DNA from: Ruminiclostridium cellobioparum subsp. termitidis CT1112
Lineage (GTDB): Bacteria; Bacillota; Clostridia; Acetivibrionales; DSM-1351
DNA length: 64,000 nt
Assembly (NCBI RefSeq): GCF_000350485.1
Contig: NZ_AORV01000058.1
Coordinates: forward strand, 62,001-126,000
Direction: 5' to 3'
Below the pieces are notes generated by a model that was given only the letters and a program-made list of their open reading frames with translations, was not told the DNA's origin and did no database searches. The translations under genes and the position numbers were made by a program. Shown here one piece after another: positions 44,001-52,150 of this stretch; positions within the stretch are counted from its first letter, which is position 1; every line of letters begins with the position of its first letter.

Positions 44001-45195
44001 ACTGCAATATTCCGATTGTGTCATGTGAAAACAACCTGTCATAGCCATTTTCACCAACATGCAGGAATGTGTCGTCTTTGATAATAAGAGTATAGATATA
44101 ACCTGCCTTATATGCGTTTACCAAACTGTCTCTATTATTTGCATCCTTGCTGTTGGGCAGCTTTATATCTATTATTCCTGCAAGTCTGGTATCCCAGTAA
44201 ATCTTCATGTCAGCATAGTTATTTTCAAAGATACTGTCTTTACCTGTATCTGTGACACTCCTTGCGGCTTCAATGATCTTTTGGTCAGTGGGGAATTCTG
44301 CTTTAGGAGATACTTCATGCTGATTTCCTGTATGCCCCTCATTTTCAAATCTATCGGCTTTAATTGCATATTCTCTTACAACTGTTTCTCCGGCATTAAT
44401 GACAAATGCAGATTCAGCTGCTTTATTCAAAGGCAGTAATTCCTTTGAAACAACAGGAAGCAATCGTTTCTCACCTGAATTGTTTGTGGCCGTCATTTTT
44501 GCATACGCAACTTCCACGGGATTGCCATCAATGATATGCTTATTGGCAAACTCTTCAATTTTATATGAAACATTATCTGCCGTATACTCACTTACATAGC
44601 AGGGCAAATATCCGTCCCTGTTGTACCAATCGACTGAAACACCTTTTTCCTTAAGGCCTGCCACACCGAATCTGATCATCAGGTTTCCCCTGCTGGCAAG
44701 CTTAAAGGAGCCATCAATAAAAGCAATGGGAGCATTCATATCACCTTCAAAACCAAAAGAACCGGTTAATCCGCCGTCTGTTTTTGATGAATATTCTCCT
44801 GATACCTGAAGTTTTGCAATAGCGTTCAGAACATCGGCGTAGGCCTGCAGCTTTTCATGCTCGGAAGCAATGCCGCTCAATTGTTTTGCATTTGCAATTG
44901 CACCTGTTAATACTGCTGCCGAAGCGGCAGTGTAGCCCTTAACTGCCACATTATCAAAACTTGAAACGAAAGCATTAAAATCAGATATGTTTATATTTGT
45001 GACCAAATTATCTTTTGCGGCTTGAAGTTTTCCGGTTTCAGCATCAATTTCCTGCTGGGTGGCATCGAAGTTATTCAGGCAGCTTCCTGCGGATTCCGCA
45101 GCACCCGCTAAAGCCAGCCAGGATTCCACCGTATAAATTTTTTCATTGTAGCTGCCTGTCTCGGATACCAAAGCCTCCAGTGCGCTTCTATCCAC
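41044..45195 (-). CDS. Giant S-layer glycosidase-like protein, C-terminal part (frameshifted)
   Basis: 1383 residues in this frame. It opens inside a FIVAR-like helical module (about 1-66), then a second helical segment, a beta-sandwich (about 135-300), a six-hairpin glycosidase-like domain (about 325-760; RLFSHDTIGILQSLI, YWDANWKLPWAYSVYL, YGQWTVDDQAALMGL, DANWASMLLFGSFPW), a He_PIG-type Ig-like domain (862-948), an Asn/Gly/Ser linker, the adaptor shared with the 27339 protein and three SLH repeats (1204-1383). It has no signal peptide, only a GTG start and no ribosome site, so it must be the continuation of the 45206-48001 frame. The glycosidase family is not recognised. Confidence 0.85.
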   Translation of the reverse strand: MDRSALEALVSETGSYNEKIYTVESWLALAGAAESAGSCLNNFDATQQEIDAETGKLQAAKDNLVTNINISDFNAFVSSFDNVAVKGYTAASAAVLTGAIANAKQLSGIASEHEKLQAYADVLNAIAKLQVSGEYSSKTDGGLTGSFGFEGDMNAPIAFIDGSFKLASRGNLMIRFGVAGLKEKGVSVDWYNRDGYLPCYVSEYTADNVSYKIEEFANKHIIDGNPVEVAYAKMTATNNSGEKRLLPVVSKELLPLNKAAESAFVINAGETVVREYAIKADRFENEGHTGNQHEVSPKAEFPTDQKIIEAARSVTDTGKDSIFENNYADMKIYWDTRLAGIIDIKLPNSKDANNRDSLVNAYKAGYIYTLIIKDDTFLHVGENGYDRLFSHDTIGILQSLITAGDFKDAKNYLESVPMTGGINIENGKVDPDLYWDANWKLPWAYSVYLSKTGDLDYIKAKFEGVIKKMAHSIHDDRTGANHDGIMKSTLAIDSYGQWTVDDQAALMGLTAYKYICNELALKETDPNKKDYYLTEVQWANAEYDSLLKAVTETLENTISSNNLNYIPASIVEPNTKNRCNDIRDANWASMLLFGSFPWDGHLYGADQTKAGANIDMIDQTYAYGIERRKSLPEASPYNFGGYPHGWYSSAYNAGYGIAALRGEAYRDMGIKAYEFQINSAMGSPFGWWEGVGPTNYPDQDPSTPLWNRDNAAGGGGSNQHMWGQATASKVLYDALIAERIFNDNKNVEIIIGRGIPKEWVTNATRENNIVAAIENYPVLQGGRAGYTIERNGSKLKITMNCNRENSKIAAGTAEQWSIQLPAMVDNISWVSAGEADNANGIVTVPIETKEVTIVLKDLLGSSVSIDTTSLPNGKVGAAYSSALAAAGGTLPYTWSAEGLPAGLKITNAGVIEGTPAAAGTFSVSLKVRDSSNPVLSESKALSITITPADQPGGNTGNNGGSNNGSNNGGSTGSNTGNTGSGNKETTVNPIGSSISGDKTILTISIKAGNESGKAVANVEKAAIHSLAEKAREAERNGQKAIVEIKLDSAKDTKSVEVGFPADALKEIAGTSIKLSTGIGSVILDAKAIASISASAASGKVSIILKKSENSLLPEEIKAKVSDRPVYNFSVQTGDKVISEFGEGTARISIPYAPKPNEKYNSIIIYKIDNDGNSKVVRSIYNPATGTVDFITADSSQYAVGYNEVKFNDVTSKDWFDRAVGFMSARGIVNGVGDGSFAPQNKVTRADFLIMVMNAYGVELDRAVTDNFADAGSKYYSDYLGTAKRLGLVSGTGDNKFMPNAAISRQDMLVILYRVLDILGELPAAKTGSFDSFSDSKDVSGYAKDTMRLFVEAGIVSGDDNKLKPKKDTSRAEAVQVLYNLLSR

Positions 45196-45205
45196 ATTTA
45201 CTTTT

Positions 45206-48001
45206 TTAATTGATTTTCATCAAACCTGTTCCAAGCCATGCCTCAGCTACAAAATTTCCTGAAACAGTCTTACCGTAGAATTCATTTTTTGTATAATAAT
45301 TTTTGGGCATGACTGTCCAGCAATATATACCGTCCTGGAGAGCAGTCTGAGTTACATCAATTGCATATCTTTTATTTGCGCTTAAATCATAACCAAGCTT
45401 GACGGTGGTTAATCCTCCGCTTACAACAGCTTTTTTGCCGACGGTAGTTTGTGCAAGTACAGCTCCCGCAGGCAATCCATTGCTATCTGCCGCATACAGC
45501 TTTACCACCAGATCGCTTCCGTCATCCGATGCTTTTGTCAATCCAAGCTGAACATATTCCATCCTGAAAGCTTCACCGGCTGTAAAGGTCTGGTATCTGT
45601 CCTGTTGATCCTTGAGATGACCCAGGGCATAACTTAAGCCCCTCTGATCGCTTGTGTAGTCTATCATCACATTGGTGTCCTTTTTTACAAGCTCACTCTG
45701 GGCTTGACTAAGCGCTGCTTTTGCATTATCAGCCTCTGCCTGTGTGATGTCAATTTTTTCAAGAATTGCCTTTGCCGCAATTTTTGCATTATTAAATTTG
45801 TTCCATGAAGCATCTGTAAAATAGCTTTTGGTTATTCCGTCAAATTCATCATAAAGAGCTTGTAAAGCTGACTTGTCAGCAATTTCCTTGCTGCTTACTG
45901 CTATATTTGACAGTGATGAGTTACCATCACGTGCATTTTTATATTTTTGTACACCTTCAACTCTGAGCTCCTTATTTGCCGGAACAACAACCTGATATTT
46001 GAATACCTGGGCAGTACCGCCTGCTTCCATATGTTTGGCAGCAGCATATTTGCCATCCAGATAGAAGTTTACATCTGCTTTTGCCTGCCAGATACCCGTA
46101 CTGAATACTACGGTTGTTTGAGTTGGCTGTGCTGCTACTGAAAAGTTCCAGCCGACATTTTCCTTGCAGGCGCCGGGATTTCTATCCTCCGGTAAAGGCA
46201 GGAAAACGCCGAAGCCAGTATCATTTGCCAAGGATTCATAACCTGTCATTCCATCCGTCCATGACGCAGAAGCATGGTTGGCATCACCATTAACCTCTTT
46301 TCCCTCAGGAACAGTATTCGCAAGTGCACTGAATGAAATTGCGTTCTGAGCATTCTTCCTGATCTGTATAATTCCGTTTGAGCCATTCCCTTTCAAATGC
46401 AGCCAGTCAATATTTCCAACTGCAGTCAGATCAATGGCAAACACACCACTCATCTGGCTTTGTGTAATGCCCAGTTCATTTGTATTGTACTCAAGGGCAC
46501 TCTGAGCCTGTACCAATGCGGTTTTTGCACTGTCAATTGCAGACTGTGCTGCAGCCGGATCGTCAAGAACAGCTTTTGCAGCAGATCTTGCATTATCAAA
46601 AACCGTCCATGTTGTATCTGTATACGAACCCTGAACTAAATCCTTAACTTCATTATATAAGTTCTGTAAAGCCGTCTTATCAATAGCCGTTTCACTGCTG
46701 ACCGCTATACCTGAAAGTGAAAAGTTACCCCACTGGGATAAAGTCTCCTTTTGTATTCCCTCAACCTTCAATTCTATATTTGCAGGTACAGTTACCTCAT
46801 ATTTATATGCCTGGGCGCTGCCACCGGCAGATATGGTTTTGGTATCATACAGCGCACCATCCTTATAAAATTTTACATCTACTTTTGCCTGCCAAAGTCC
46901 CAGGCTGAATACTACCGTTGCTTCCTTCGGCTGTGCCGCTGCCGTGAAAGTACAGCCCACATCATTCCCCCAGACAGCCGGGCCTCTGTTGCTTGCCGGG
47001 AAGAAAACCCCAAACCCGGTATCCTTACTGCCGGTTTCATAGCCTGCCATACCGTCATACCAGCTGTAGGACATACGGTCTGCGTCACCATTGTTTTCTT
47101 TGCCCTCGGAACCGGTATTTGATAATGTACCGAAAGAAATTGTACCTGGAGAAGCTGCTTTCCTGATTGGTACGATATTGCCGGAACCGTCTCCCTTCAA
47201 ATGCAGCCAGTCAACATTTCCGGCAGATGAAAGATCAATTTCGGCTTCACCGCTCACCTGGTTTTGTAAAATATTAAGTTCATCGGTACTTCCCGTAGCA
47301 GCAGTACCCACAGCTATGTTTGATATTGAAGAATTGCCGTCCTGCCACAAGATATCTGTTTGTATGCCTTCAACCCTCAGTTCCCTGTTTGCAGGTACCG
47401 TCACCTGATATTTAAAGGTTTGTGCGCTGCCACCGGCAGATATACTTTTCACATCAGCCGGCATACCATCCATGTAGAAGTTTACATCCACATTTGCCTG
47501 CCAAAGCCCTACAGTGAATATTACCGATGTCCGGACAGGCTGCGGTGACACTAAAAAATTCCAGCCAACGTTGTCGCTGCAAGTGCCGGCACCTCTATTT
47601 CCTGCCGGTGGTAATAAAACAGCAAACCCGGTATCATCCATACCTGATTCATAGCCTGCCATACCATCGGTCCAGGTGCTGGCTATACGGTCTGGATCGC
47701 CATTGCTAACCTTGCCTTCCGGGACTGAATTTGGGAGTATATCAAATGATATGGCACCCGGAGTAGTTGCTTTACCAACCTGTATAACACCTCCTGAGCC
47801 ATTGCCTTTGAAATGCAACCAATCAATATCTCCAGCCTGCGTCAGATCAAGATCATACTGACCGCTCACCTGGCTTTGATCAATAATAAGGTTTGCATCA
47901 CTGCCGGCAGCATAAGTCATCCCGCCCTGCAGTACAGCCGAAAGTAGCATGCAAACACATAATGCTGCCGAAACCATTTTTAAAACAGTTCTCTTTAACA
48001 T
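45206..48001 (-). CDS. Giant S-layer glycosidase-like protein, N-terminal part (frameshifted)
   Basis: 931 residues. A signal peptide (1-32, cut near TYAAG) is followed by three copies of an unrecognised module of about 195 residues (37-232, 241-435, 508-704) with the shared pattern SG-DL-G-DWLH-KG-GS, WTDGMAGYE--DTGF, VGW-F, LWQA-VDV-FY-DG and VPAN-EL-VEG. FIVAR-like helical segments lie at 437-505 and 706-773, and a beta-rich domain at 775-931. It stops at MKIN in the middle of what should be a linker to the next FIVAR-like segment. Skipping one base near 45208-45217 joins it to the 41044-45195 frame to give about 2318 residues. GGAGGGAAAAA precedes the ATG. Confidence 0.88.
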   Translation of the reverse strand: MLKRTVLKMVSAALCVCMLLSAVLQGGMTYAAGSDANLIIDQSQVSGQYDLDLTQAGDIDWLHFKGNGSGGVIQVGKATTPGAISFDILPNSVPEGKVSNGDPDRIASTWTDGMAGYESGMDDTGFAVLLPPAGNRGAGTCSDNVGWNFLVSPQPVRTSVIFTVGLWQANVDVNFYMDGMPADVKSISAGGSAQTFKYQVTVPANRELRVEGIQTDILWQDGNSSISNIAVGTAATGSTDELNILQNQVSGEAEIDLSSAGNVDWLHLKGDGSGNIVPIRKAASPGTISFGTLSNTGSEGKENNGDADRMSYSWYDGMAGYETGSKDTGFGVFFPASNRGPAVWGNDVGCTFTAAAQPKEATVVFSLGLWQAKVDVKFYKDGALYDTKTISAGGSAQAYKYEVTVPANIELKVEGIQKETLSQWGNFSLSGIAVSSETAIDKTALQNLYNEVKDLVQGSYTDTTWTVFDNARSAAKAVLDDPAAAQSAIDSAKTALVQAQSALEYNTNELGITQSQMSGVFAIDLTAVGNIDWLHLKGNGSNGIIQIRKNAQNAISFSALANTVPEGKEVNGDANHASASWTDGMTGYESLANDTGFGVFLPLPEDRNPGACKENVGWNFSVAAQPTQTTVVFSTGIWQAKADVNFYLDGKYAAAKHMEAGGTAQVFKYQVVVPANKELRVEGVQKYKNARDGNSSLSNIAVSSKEIADKSALQALYDEFDGITKSYFTDASWNKFNNAKIAAKAILEKIDITQAEADNAKAALSQAQSELVKKDTNVMIDYTSDQRGLSYALGHLKDQQDRYQTFTAGEAFRMEYVQLGLTKASDDGSDLVVKLYAADSNGLPAGAVLAQTTVGKKAVVSGGLTTVKLGYDLSANKRYAIDVTQTALQDGIYCWTVMPKNYYTKNEFYGKTVSGNFVAEAWLGTGLMKIN

Positions 48002-48057
48002 TTTTTCCCTCCGTTAAACTTTTTTAAATACCTTATTTTTATAAAATGCTACATTTA

Positions 48058-48118
48058 AGTATATTGTCTATCTTGTATATAGTTAATGAAAATTAAGTAC
48101 ATGTTTTTGTGATATTTT
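48058..48118 (-). promoter_or_regulatory. Promoter and activator-like motif of second S-layer gene
   Basis: On the minus strand: -35 TTAACT (48086-48081), 17-nt spacer, -10 TATACT (48063-48058). Twelve nt upstream of the -35 lies TACATGTTTTTGTGATATTTT (48098-48118). Both the -35 hexamer, the spacer length and the motif distance equal those of the promoter at 40809-40868. Confidence 0.6.
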
Positions 48119-48251
48119 GCTATATTCGGTCTTTAGATCAGCCCAATAAATTCAACTTGTATTATCTTGAGAATTCTTTAGTTTTTTTTACTACTTATGA
48201 ATTTTTAAAGGAATTTGCTGGGTTATGTTGAACTGGCATAGTTATGTTACT

Positions 48252-48328
48252 GAATTTTATTTTAACTCGTAGTGTTAATTGGAATTTTGTATTGCTTTAC
48301 AGATAAGTTTAATTAGGATCAACTGGAT
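48252..48328. repeat. Intergenic repeat, copy 2 (see 3624-3700)
   Basis: Aligns with 3624-3700 in the same orientation, about three quarters identical. Both copies lie a short way upstream of a minus-strand gene for a secreted sugar-related protein (SBP at 3508, S-layer protein at 48001). Confidence 0.5.
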
Positions 48329-48444
48329 TACCGCAAGTATTTTGGGTGCGCCCTTATTTTATGAAGTCAGTACGGAAGTGCCAGTTAATTTAAAAAATTA
48401 CACGGGTAAAATATAAATTAAATTAATCAGCACAACAGATTAAC

Positions 48445-48473
48445 TTAATTGTAATATCTTTACTATTGTATGA
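48445..48473 (+). repeat. 29-bp exact intergenic repeat, copy 2
   Basis: Exact match to 40915-40943, same orientation, followed by a C and a T-run. The two copies flank the split S-layer gene (41044-48001), one past its end and one past its start. Confidence 0.75.
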
Positions 48474-48599
48474 CTTTTTTTACTAACTTTTTTTAATTAA
48501 AGGATTATAAAGTATTTTGTTGAATTATGTAGAATTATATGGTCATTGTATTATACAATAATGTGTGGCACATGTTGATAAGGAGTTGGAAAATTTCTA

Positions 48600-50435
48600 A
48601 TGAGTAAGCTCAAAAGACTGTTTAAGCCCCGACATAAATTACAAATATTGCGATACATTCAAAGAGCACCCATAAGGCACAAGATCACATTGGCCATAGT
48701 TCTCCTACTTCTGCTCCCCATGTCCATTGTCGGTTTTTATTTTTATTGGAACATGGCAGCAGTACTGACTAAAAATGCCAATGACAATCTGAGCCAGCTT
48801 ATACGGCAGGCCAATGAAAATATAGAAAATTCCTTTAAGATAATCGACACAACCTCGCTTCATTTTCTCTCCAATAAAAATATAAGATCCTGGACTTCAG
48901 GCGATACGTCTTTTGACGGAGACTTCTACAACCTTTTCATCAATAAAAGCCTTATTGAAGAAGACCTCAGGTACAGCCTTATGTTTAACAATGCCTGGGA
49001 TATGAACCTTATCTCCACAGCCTACGTGTTTTTGAACGAGGACATTTATTGCTCCATATTCAAATCCACACCCAATATCGACCTGATAAACAACAATAAT
49101 ATTAATGTTTTTAAGAAAATCAGCGGCAGTAAAATCAGGGGCAAGACAATACTTCCGCCGTCCTTGACAGACAGAACCATTTATTTCACCCGCATTGTCA
49201 CCAACATTAACAATCCTAAACAAAGGCTGGTTATGATTTTCGGAATCGAGGAAAATGAACTCTATAAAAAATATGCGGAGCTTCTGTCATTTGAAGGTTC
49301 AATGGTATATATCACCGACGACCGGGGTGCGATCTACTCCAGCTCGGACAGGAACCTGCTGGGAGGCACCGTTGCTTCCTCCATTCTCAATCTTAACAAT
49401 GACACCGATGTTTCCGAGGTCACATTGGGAAATACCACCTATCTGGTCGCCCATAGAAAAATAGGTGACACCGGCCTTAATTTTATCGCAGGAATTCCCA
49501 GGAACCAGGTTCTGGCAAAGCTGTCGGACAGTATGAGAAACTACATAGCAATTACCTTTGTAATCATATTTGTATCCGTATTCGCAGGAGTTCTGGTTTC
49601 ACTCAGGTTCACACGATTTATAAGGGACCTGCTTTCGGTCATCAATAAAGTGAAGGTGGGGAACTATGAAACTAAAATGCCCGCTTACAAAGACCGTGAG
49701 CTTAAACTGCTCAGCAATACCTTCAACAATATGACCGATGAAATAAAGTACCTTATCAATCAGGTATACGAGAAGCAGCTGCTTTTAAAGGAAACGGAAT
49801 TCAAATTCCTTCAGTCCCAGATGAATCCGCATTTTCTTTTTAATACACTCATTACTATCGGCTACAAAGCCAGACTGTCAAAGGATGATACCATATATAA
49901 AATGGTTACCTCCCTTACCGAACTGCTCCAGGCAGGCATCTATACAAACAGCCGGGCCAAAGTTCACATAAGACAGGAACTGGAATTCATTGAGTTTTAC
50001 CTTTACCTGCAGAAGATGAGATTTGAAGACAAATTGGAGTATATCATCCATGTTTCCGACGAGAGCATTTTAGACCTTTTGATCCCCAAGCTGAGTATTG
50101 AGCCTCTTGTAGAAAATGCGGTAGTCCACGGCCTGGAGGAAAAAATGGGAAAGGGCACCGTTGAAGTGAACATTTACAGGAAAAATGAATCGGTATATAT
50201 TGATGTCACCGATGACGGTGCAGGTTTCGAAAGTTCAAATATCAACCTCGATGACTTCGAAACCGTAAGCATGCGCAAGAAGGGACACAACAGCATCGGC
50301 CTTATCAATACCCACAAGAGGATCAGGCTGATATATGGAGAGTCTTACGGCATCCAGATTGAAAGCCGGATCAACAAAGGCTCAAAGGTAACAGTACATA
50401 TTCCCGCAGACAGGAGTGAAATAATAAATGTATAA
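48600..50435 (+). CDS. YesM-type sensor histidine kinase
   Basis: A 611-residue membrane kinase. TM1 is near residues 29-50, an extracellular Cache-like region follows to about 305, TM2 near 313-336, HAMP to about 390. The acceptor is His411 in LQSQMNPHFLFNTL. The N box is IEPLVENAVVHGLE and the G boxes are VTDDGAGFE and NSIGLINTHKRI. AAGGAG lies 13 nt before the ATG, a little far. It overlaps the response-regulator gene by 8 nt. It reads away from the second S-layer gene, whose expression it may control together with the GH65 operon; that link is inferred from a shared promoter motif. Confidence 0.9.
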   Translation: MSKLKRLFKPRHKLQILRYIQRAPIRHKITLAIVLLLLLPMSIVGFYFYWNMAAVLTKNANDNLSQLIRQANENIENSFKIIDTTSLHFLSNKNIRSWTSGDTSFDGDFYNLFINKSLIEEDLRYSLMFNNAWDMNLISTAYVFLNEDIYCSIFKSTPNIDLINNNNINVFKKISGSKIRGKTILPPSLTDRTIYFTRIVTNINNPKQRLVMIFGIEENELYKKYAELLSFEGSMVYITDDRGAIYSSSDRNLLGGTVASSILNLNNDTDVSEVTLGNTTYLVAHRKIGDTGLNFIAGIPRNQVLAKLSDSMRNYIAITFVIIFVSVFAGVLVSLRFTRFIRDLLSVINKVKVGNYETKMPAYKDRELKLLSNTFNNMTDEIKYLINQVYEKQLLLKETEFKFLQSQMNPHFLFNTLITIGYKARLSKDDTIYKMVTSLTELLQAGIYTNSRAKVHIRQELEFIEFYLYLQKMRFEDKLEYIIHVSDESILDLLIPKLSIEPLVENAVVHGLEEKMGKGTVEVNIYRKNESVYIDVTDDGAGFESSNINLDDFETVSMRKKGHNSIGLINTHKRIRLIYGESYGIQIESRINKGSKVTVHIPADRSEIINV

Positions 50436-52032
50436 CATTATGATAGTTGATGATGAGCCGGTGATCAAGCAGGGGCTCTTATACTTTGTCAATTGGGAAG
50501 CACTTGATTGCCGGGTAGTTTGTGATGCTCAGAACGGAATTGACGCAAAGGAAAAACTCAGCTCTCATTCTGTGGACATTGTACTGACAGATATTAAGAT
50601 GCCCGGAATGGACGGCCTTGAATTGTCAAAATATATCCATGAAAACTATCCCGCTATCAAAGTTATCATTCTTACTGCCTTTGCAGATTTTTCCTATGCC
50701 CAGACCGCCATAAAATACGATGTGATAGATTTTATCATTAAAACAAATCCTACCGAGAAAATACCCGACGCCATTAATAAGGCAAAGGCCCTGATCAGCC
50801 AGGAAAAGGATAAAGATGAGAAATTAAAGCTCATGGAGCAAAAGGCCAATCTGCGCTTGTCGGAAATCTGCGAGAAGTTTTTCAAGGATGTGTTTAACGG
50901 AATCATTGTGGACGACATGCTCATTGAAAGCAAATTGACCGAGCTGGAGATAAAAATTGAAAATTATTTTGTTGTTCTGTTTGACATTCACAGTGTTTCA
51001 AACGAAAATTCCCTGATCAGCCCGGAGGACTATAACAAATTCATGCACTCGGTGAGCAATCTTCTTTCAATGGCTTTTAAAAACTATCCCCATTATACGG
51101 TGGCAGTTGACAGAGCTTTGCTGGCGGCCATAATTTCCTTCAAAAACCGCAATATCCCTCTCTGCACTCAAACCCTGCTCATGACCTGCAACGAGATTCT
51201 ATCCATGGCCGATAGTTTCATGCGTTTTACCATCAGCATAGGGATAAGCCAAATGCAGCAAAACATCCCGGCCCTGCCAGTTGCCTATCAGGAAGCAAAG
51301 GATGCACTTAACGGCGGTTTTTACAATGACAACCACGTTTCTGTTTTTATGCCCAACACGTCACCGGTCACCTCATCACCCGGACAGCCCCATTATTTCG
51401 CTGAAAAGATCGTAGACAGCCTCCAGCTGCAAAATCCCTCCGAGGCATTAAAAAGCCTTGAAAACCTTTTGGAGGAATACAGACGCAACAAGGAGCCCAT
51501 AGAAAATATAAAGGTATCCTGTATGCTTATCGCCTCCTATTGCTACAGACTTCTCGCAGGTTTCAGGCTGTTCACCCCCGAGCTTTCCGACAAAGAGCCT
51601 GAAATATACAAGCGGATACAGTCAAGCAGAAACATCCAAAGCCTGGCGGCCATTTTAAGACAGTTGATAGAAAGCATTTCGAAGGTTGTAGTCACCAATG
51701 AAAATAAATTCAGTTATCTTATAAAAGAAACGCAAAAGTATATAAGGGATAATTTCCACAAGAATATCAGCCTCCAGACCATTGCTGACCATATCCATGT
51801 CAACAGCAGCTATCTCAGCCGGTTGTACAAAAAGGAAACGGGGGAATCCATTGTGGATGCCATAAACAAGTACCGGATCGACCATGCCAAAAAGCTTTTA
51901 AAGGATCCGGCCAACAAAGTGTTTGAGGTTGCATGTGCCGTAGGTATTGAAGATCCCGCCTATTTTACCCATGTTTTTACAAAGTATACCGGAATGAGCC
52001 CCAAGGAGTATAAGGCAAGTAATATCAGCTGA
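50428..52032 (+). CDS. YesN-type response regulator, AraC output
   Basis: A 534-residue regulator. Receiver: IMIVDDEP, acceptor Asp55 in IVLTDIKMPGMDG, and a KTN triplet where KPV/KPI is usual (IDFIIKTNPTEK), so the cis-proline is missing. The middle is a YesN helical region and residues about 430-534 the AraC HTH pair (LQTIADHIHVNSSYLSRLYK, ending GMSPKEYKASN). It starts inside the end of the kinase gene. A terminator of the GCCGG family follows. Likely targets are the nearby S-layer genes and GH65 operon. Confidence 0.9.
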   Translation: MYNIMIVDDEPVIKQGLLYFVNWEALDCRVVCDAQNGIDAKEKLSSHSVDIVLTDIKMPGMDGLELSKYIHENYPAIKVIILTAFADFSYAQTAIKYDVIDFIIKTNPTEKIPDAINKAKALISQEKDKDEKLKLMEQKANLRLSEICEKFFKDVFNGIIVDDMLIESKLTELEIKIENYFVVLFDIHSVSNENSLISPEDYNKFMHSVSNLLSMAFKNYPHYTVAVDRALLAAIISFKNRNIPLCTQTLLMTCNEILSMADSFMRFTISIGISQMQQNIPALPVAYQEAKDALNGGFYNDNHVSVFMPNTSPVTSSPGQPHYFAEKIVDSLQLQNPSEALKSLENLLEEYRRNKEPIENIKVSCMLIASYCYRLLAGFRLFTPELSDKEPEIYKRIQSSRNIQSLAAILRQLIESISKVVVTNENKFSYLIKETQKYIRDNFHKNISLQTIADHIHVNSSYLSRLYKKETGESIVDAINKYRIDHAKKLLKDPANKVFEVACAVGIEDPAYFTHVFTKYTGMSPKEYKASNIS

Positions 52033-52096
52033 CCGGTTCAAGTGCAAAACTATTTTGAGTTCGCGGTCTATACCATTTTGTCCATAAATAACCAAC

Positions 52097-52128
52097 AAAA
52101 GCCGGCAGCTTCACGCTCCCGGCTTTTT
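52097..52128 (+). terminator. Terminator, GCCGG family
   Basis: AAAAGCCGG (52097-52105) pairs with CCGGCTTTT (52119-52127), with a further T. It ends the kinase-regulator operon and, having A/T runs on both sides, can also act on the minus strand. Confidence 0.85.
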
Positions 52129-52150
52129 GCTCAATTGACAGCTTTATCCT

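Larger units (their letters stand above)
48119..48599. other. Non-coding region between divergent genes, mosaic of repeats
   Basis: No gene was found. It holds copy 2 of two intergenic repeats (48252-48328 and 48445-48473), a third match ATTAATCAGCACAA (48422-48435), an inverted echo of the 40950-41030 region (TATGAAGTCA near 48360 and GGGTGCGCCC near 48346), and the perfect dyad ATTGTAT-T-ATACAAT (48545-48559) 40 nt before the kinase gene at 48600. Confidence 0.5.

Noticed and set aside
45195-45195. Treating 41044-45195 as an independent gene
   Set aside because: It begins in the middle of a helical module, lacks a ribosome site and signal peptide, and its frame meets the upstream protein within a 10-base window. 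A frameshifted continuation explains it better.
27339-48001. Cellulosome scaffoldin
   Set aside because: X2-like modules occur in scaffoldins, but no cohesin or dockerin repeats were seen. The SLH repeats indicate direct wall anchoring.
48545-48559. ATTGTAT-T-ATACAAT as a proven operator for the kinase gene
   Set aside because: The symmetry is perfect but short and AT-only in an AT-rich region, so chance is likely. Mentioned only as part of the region description.
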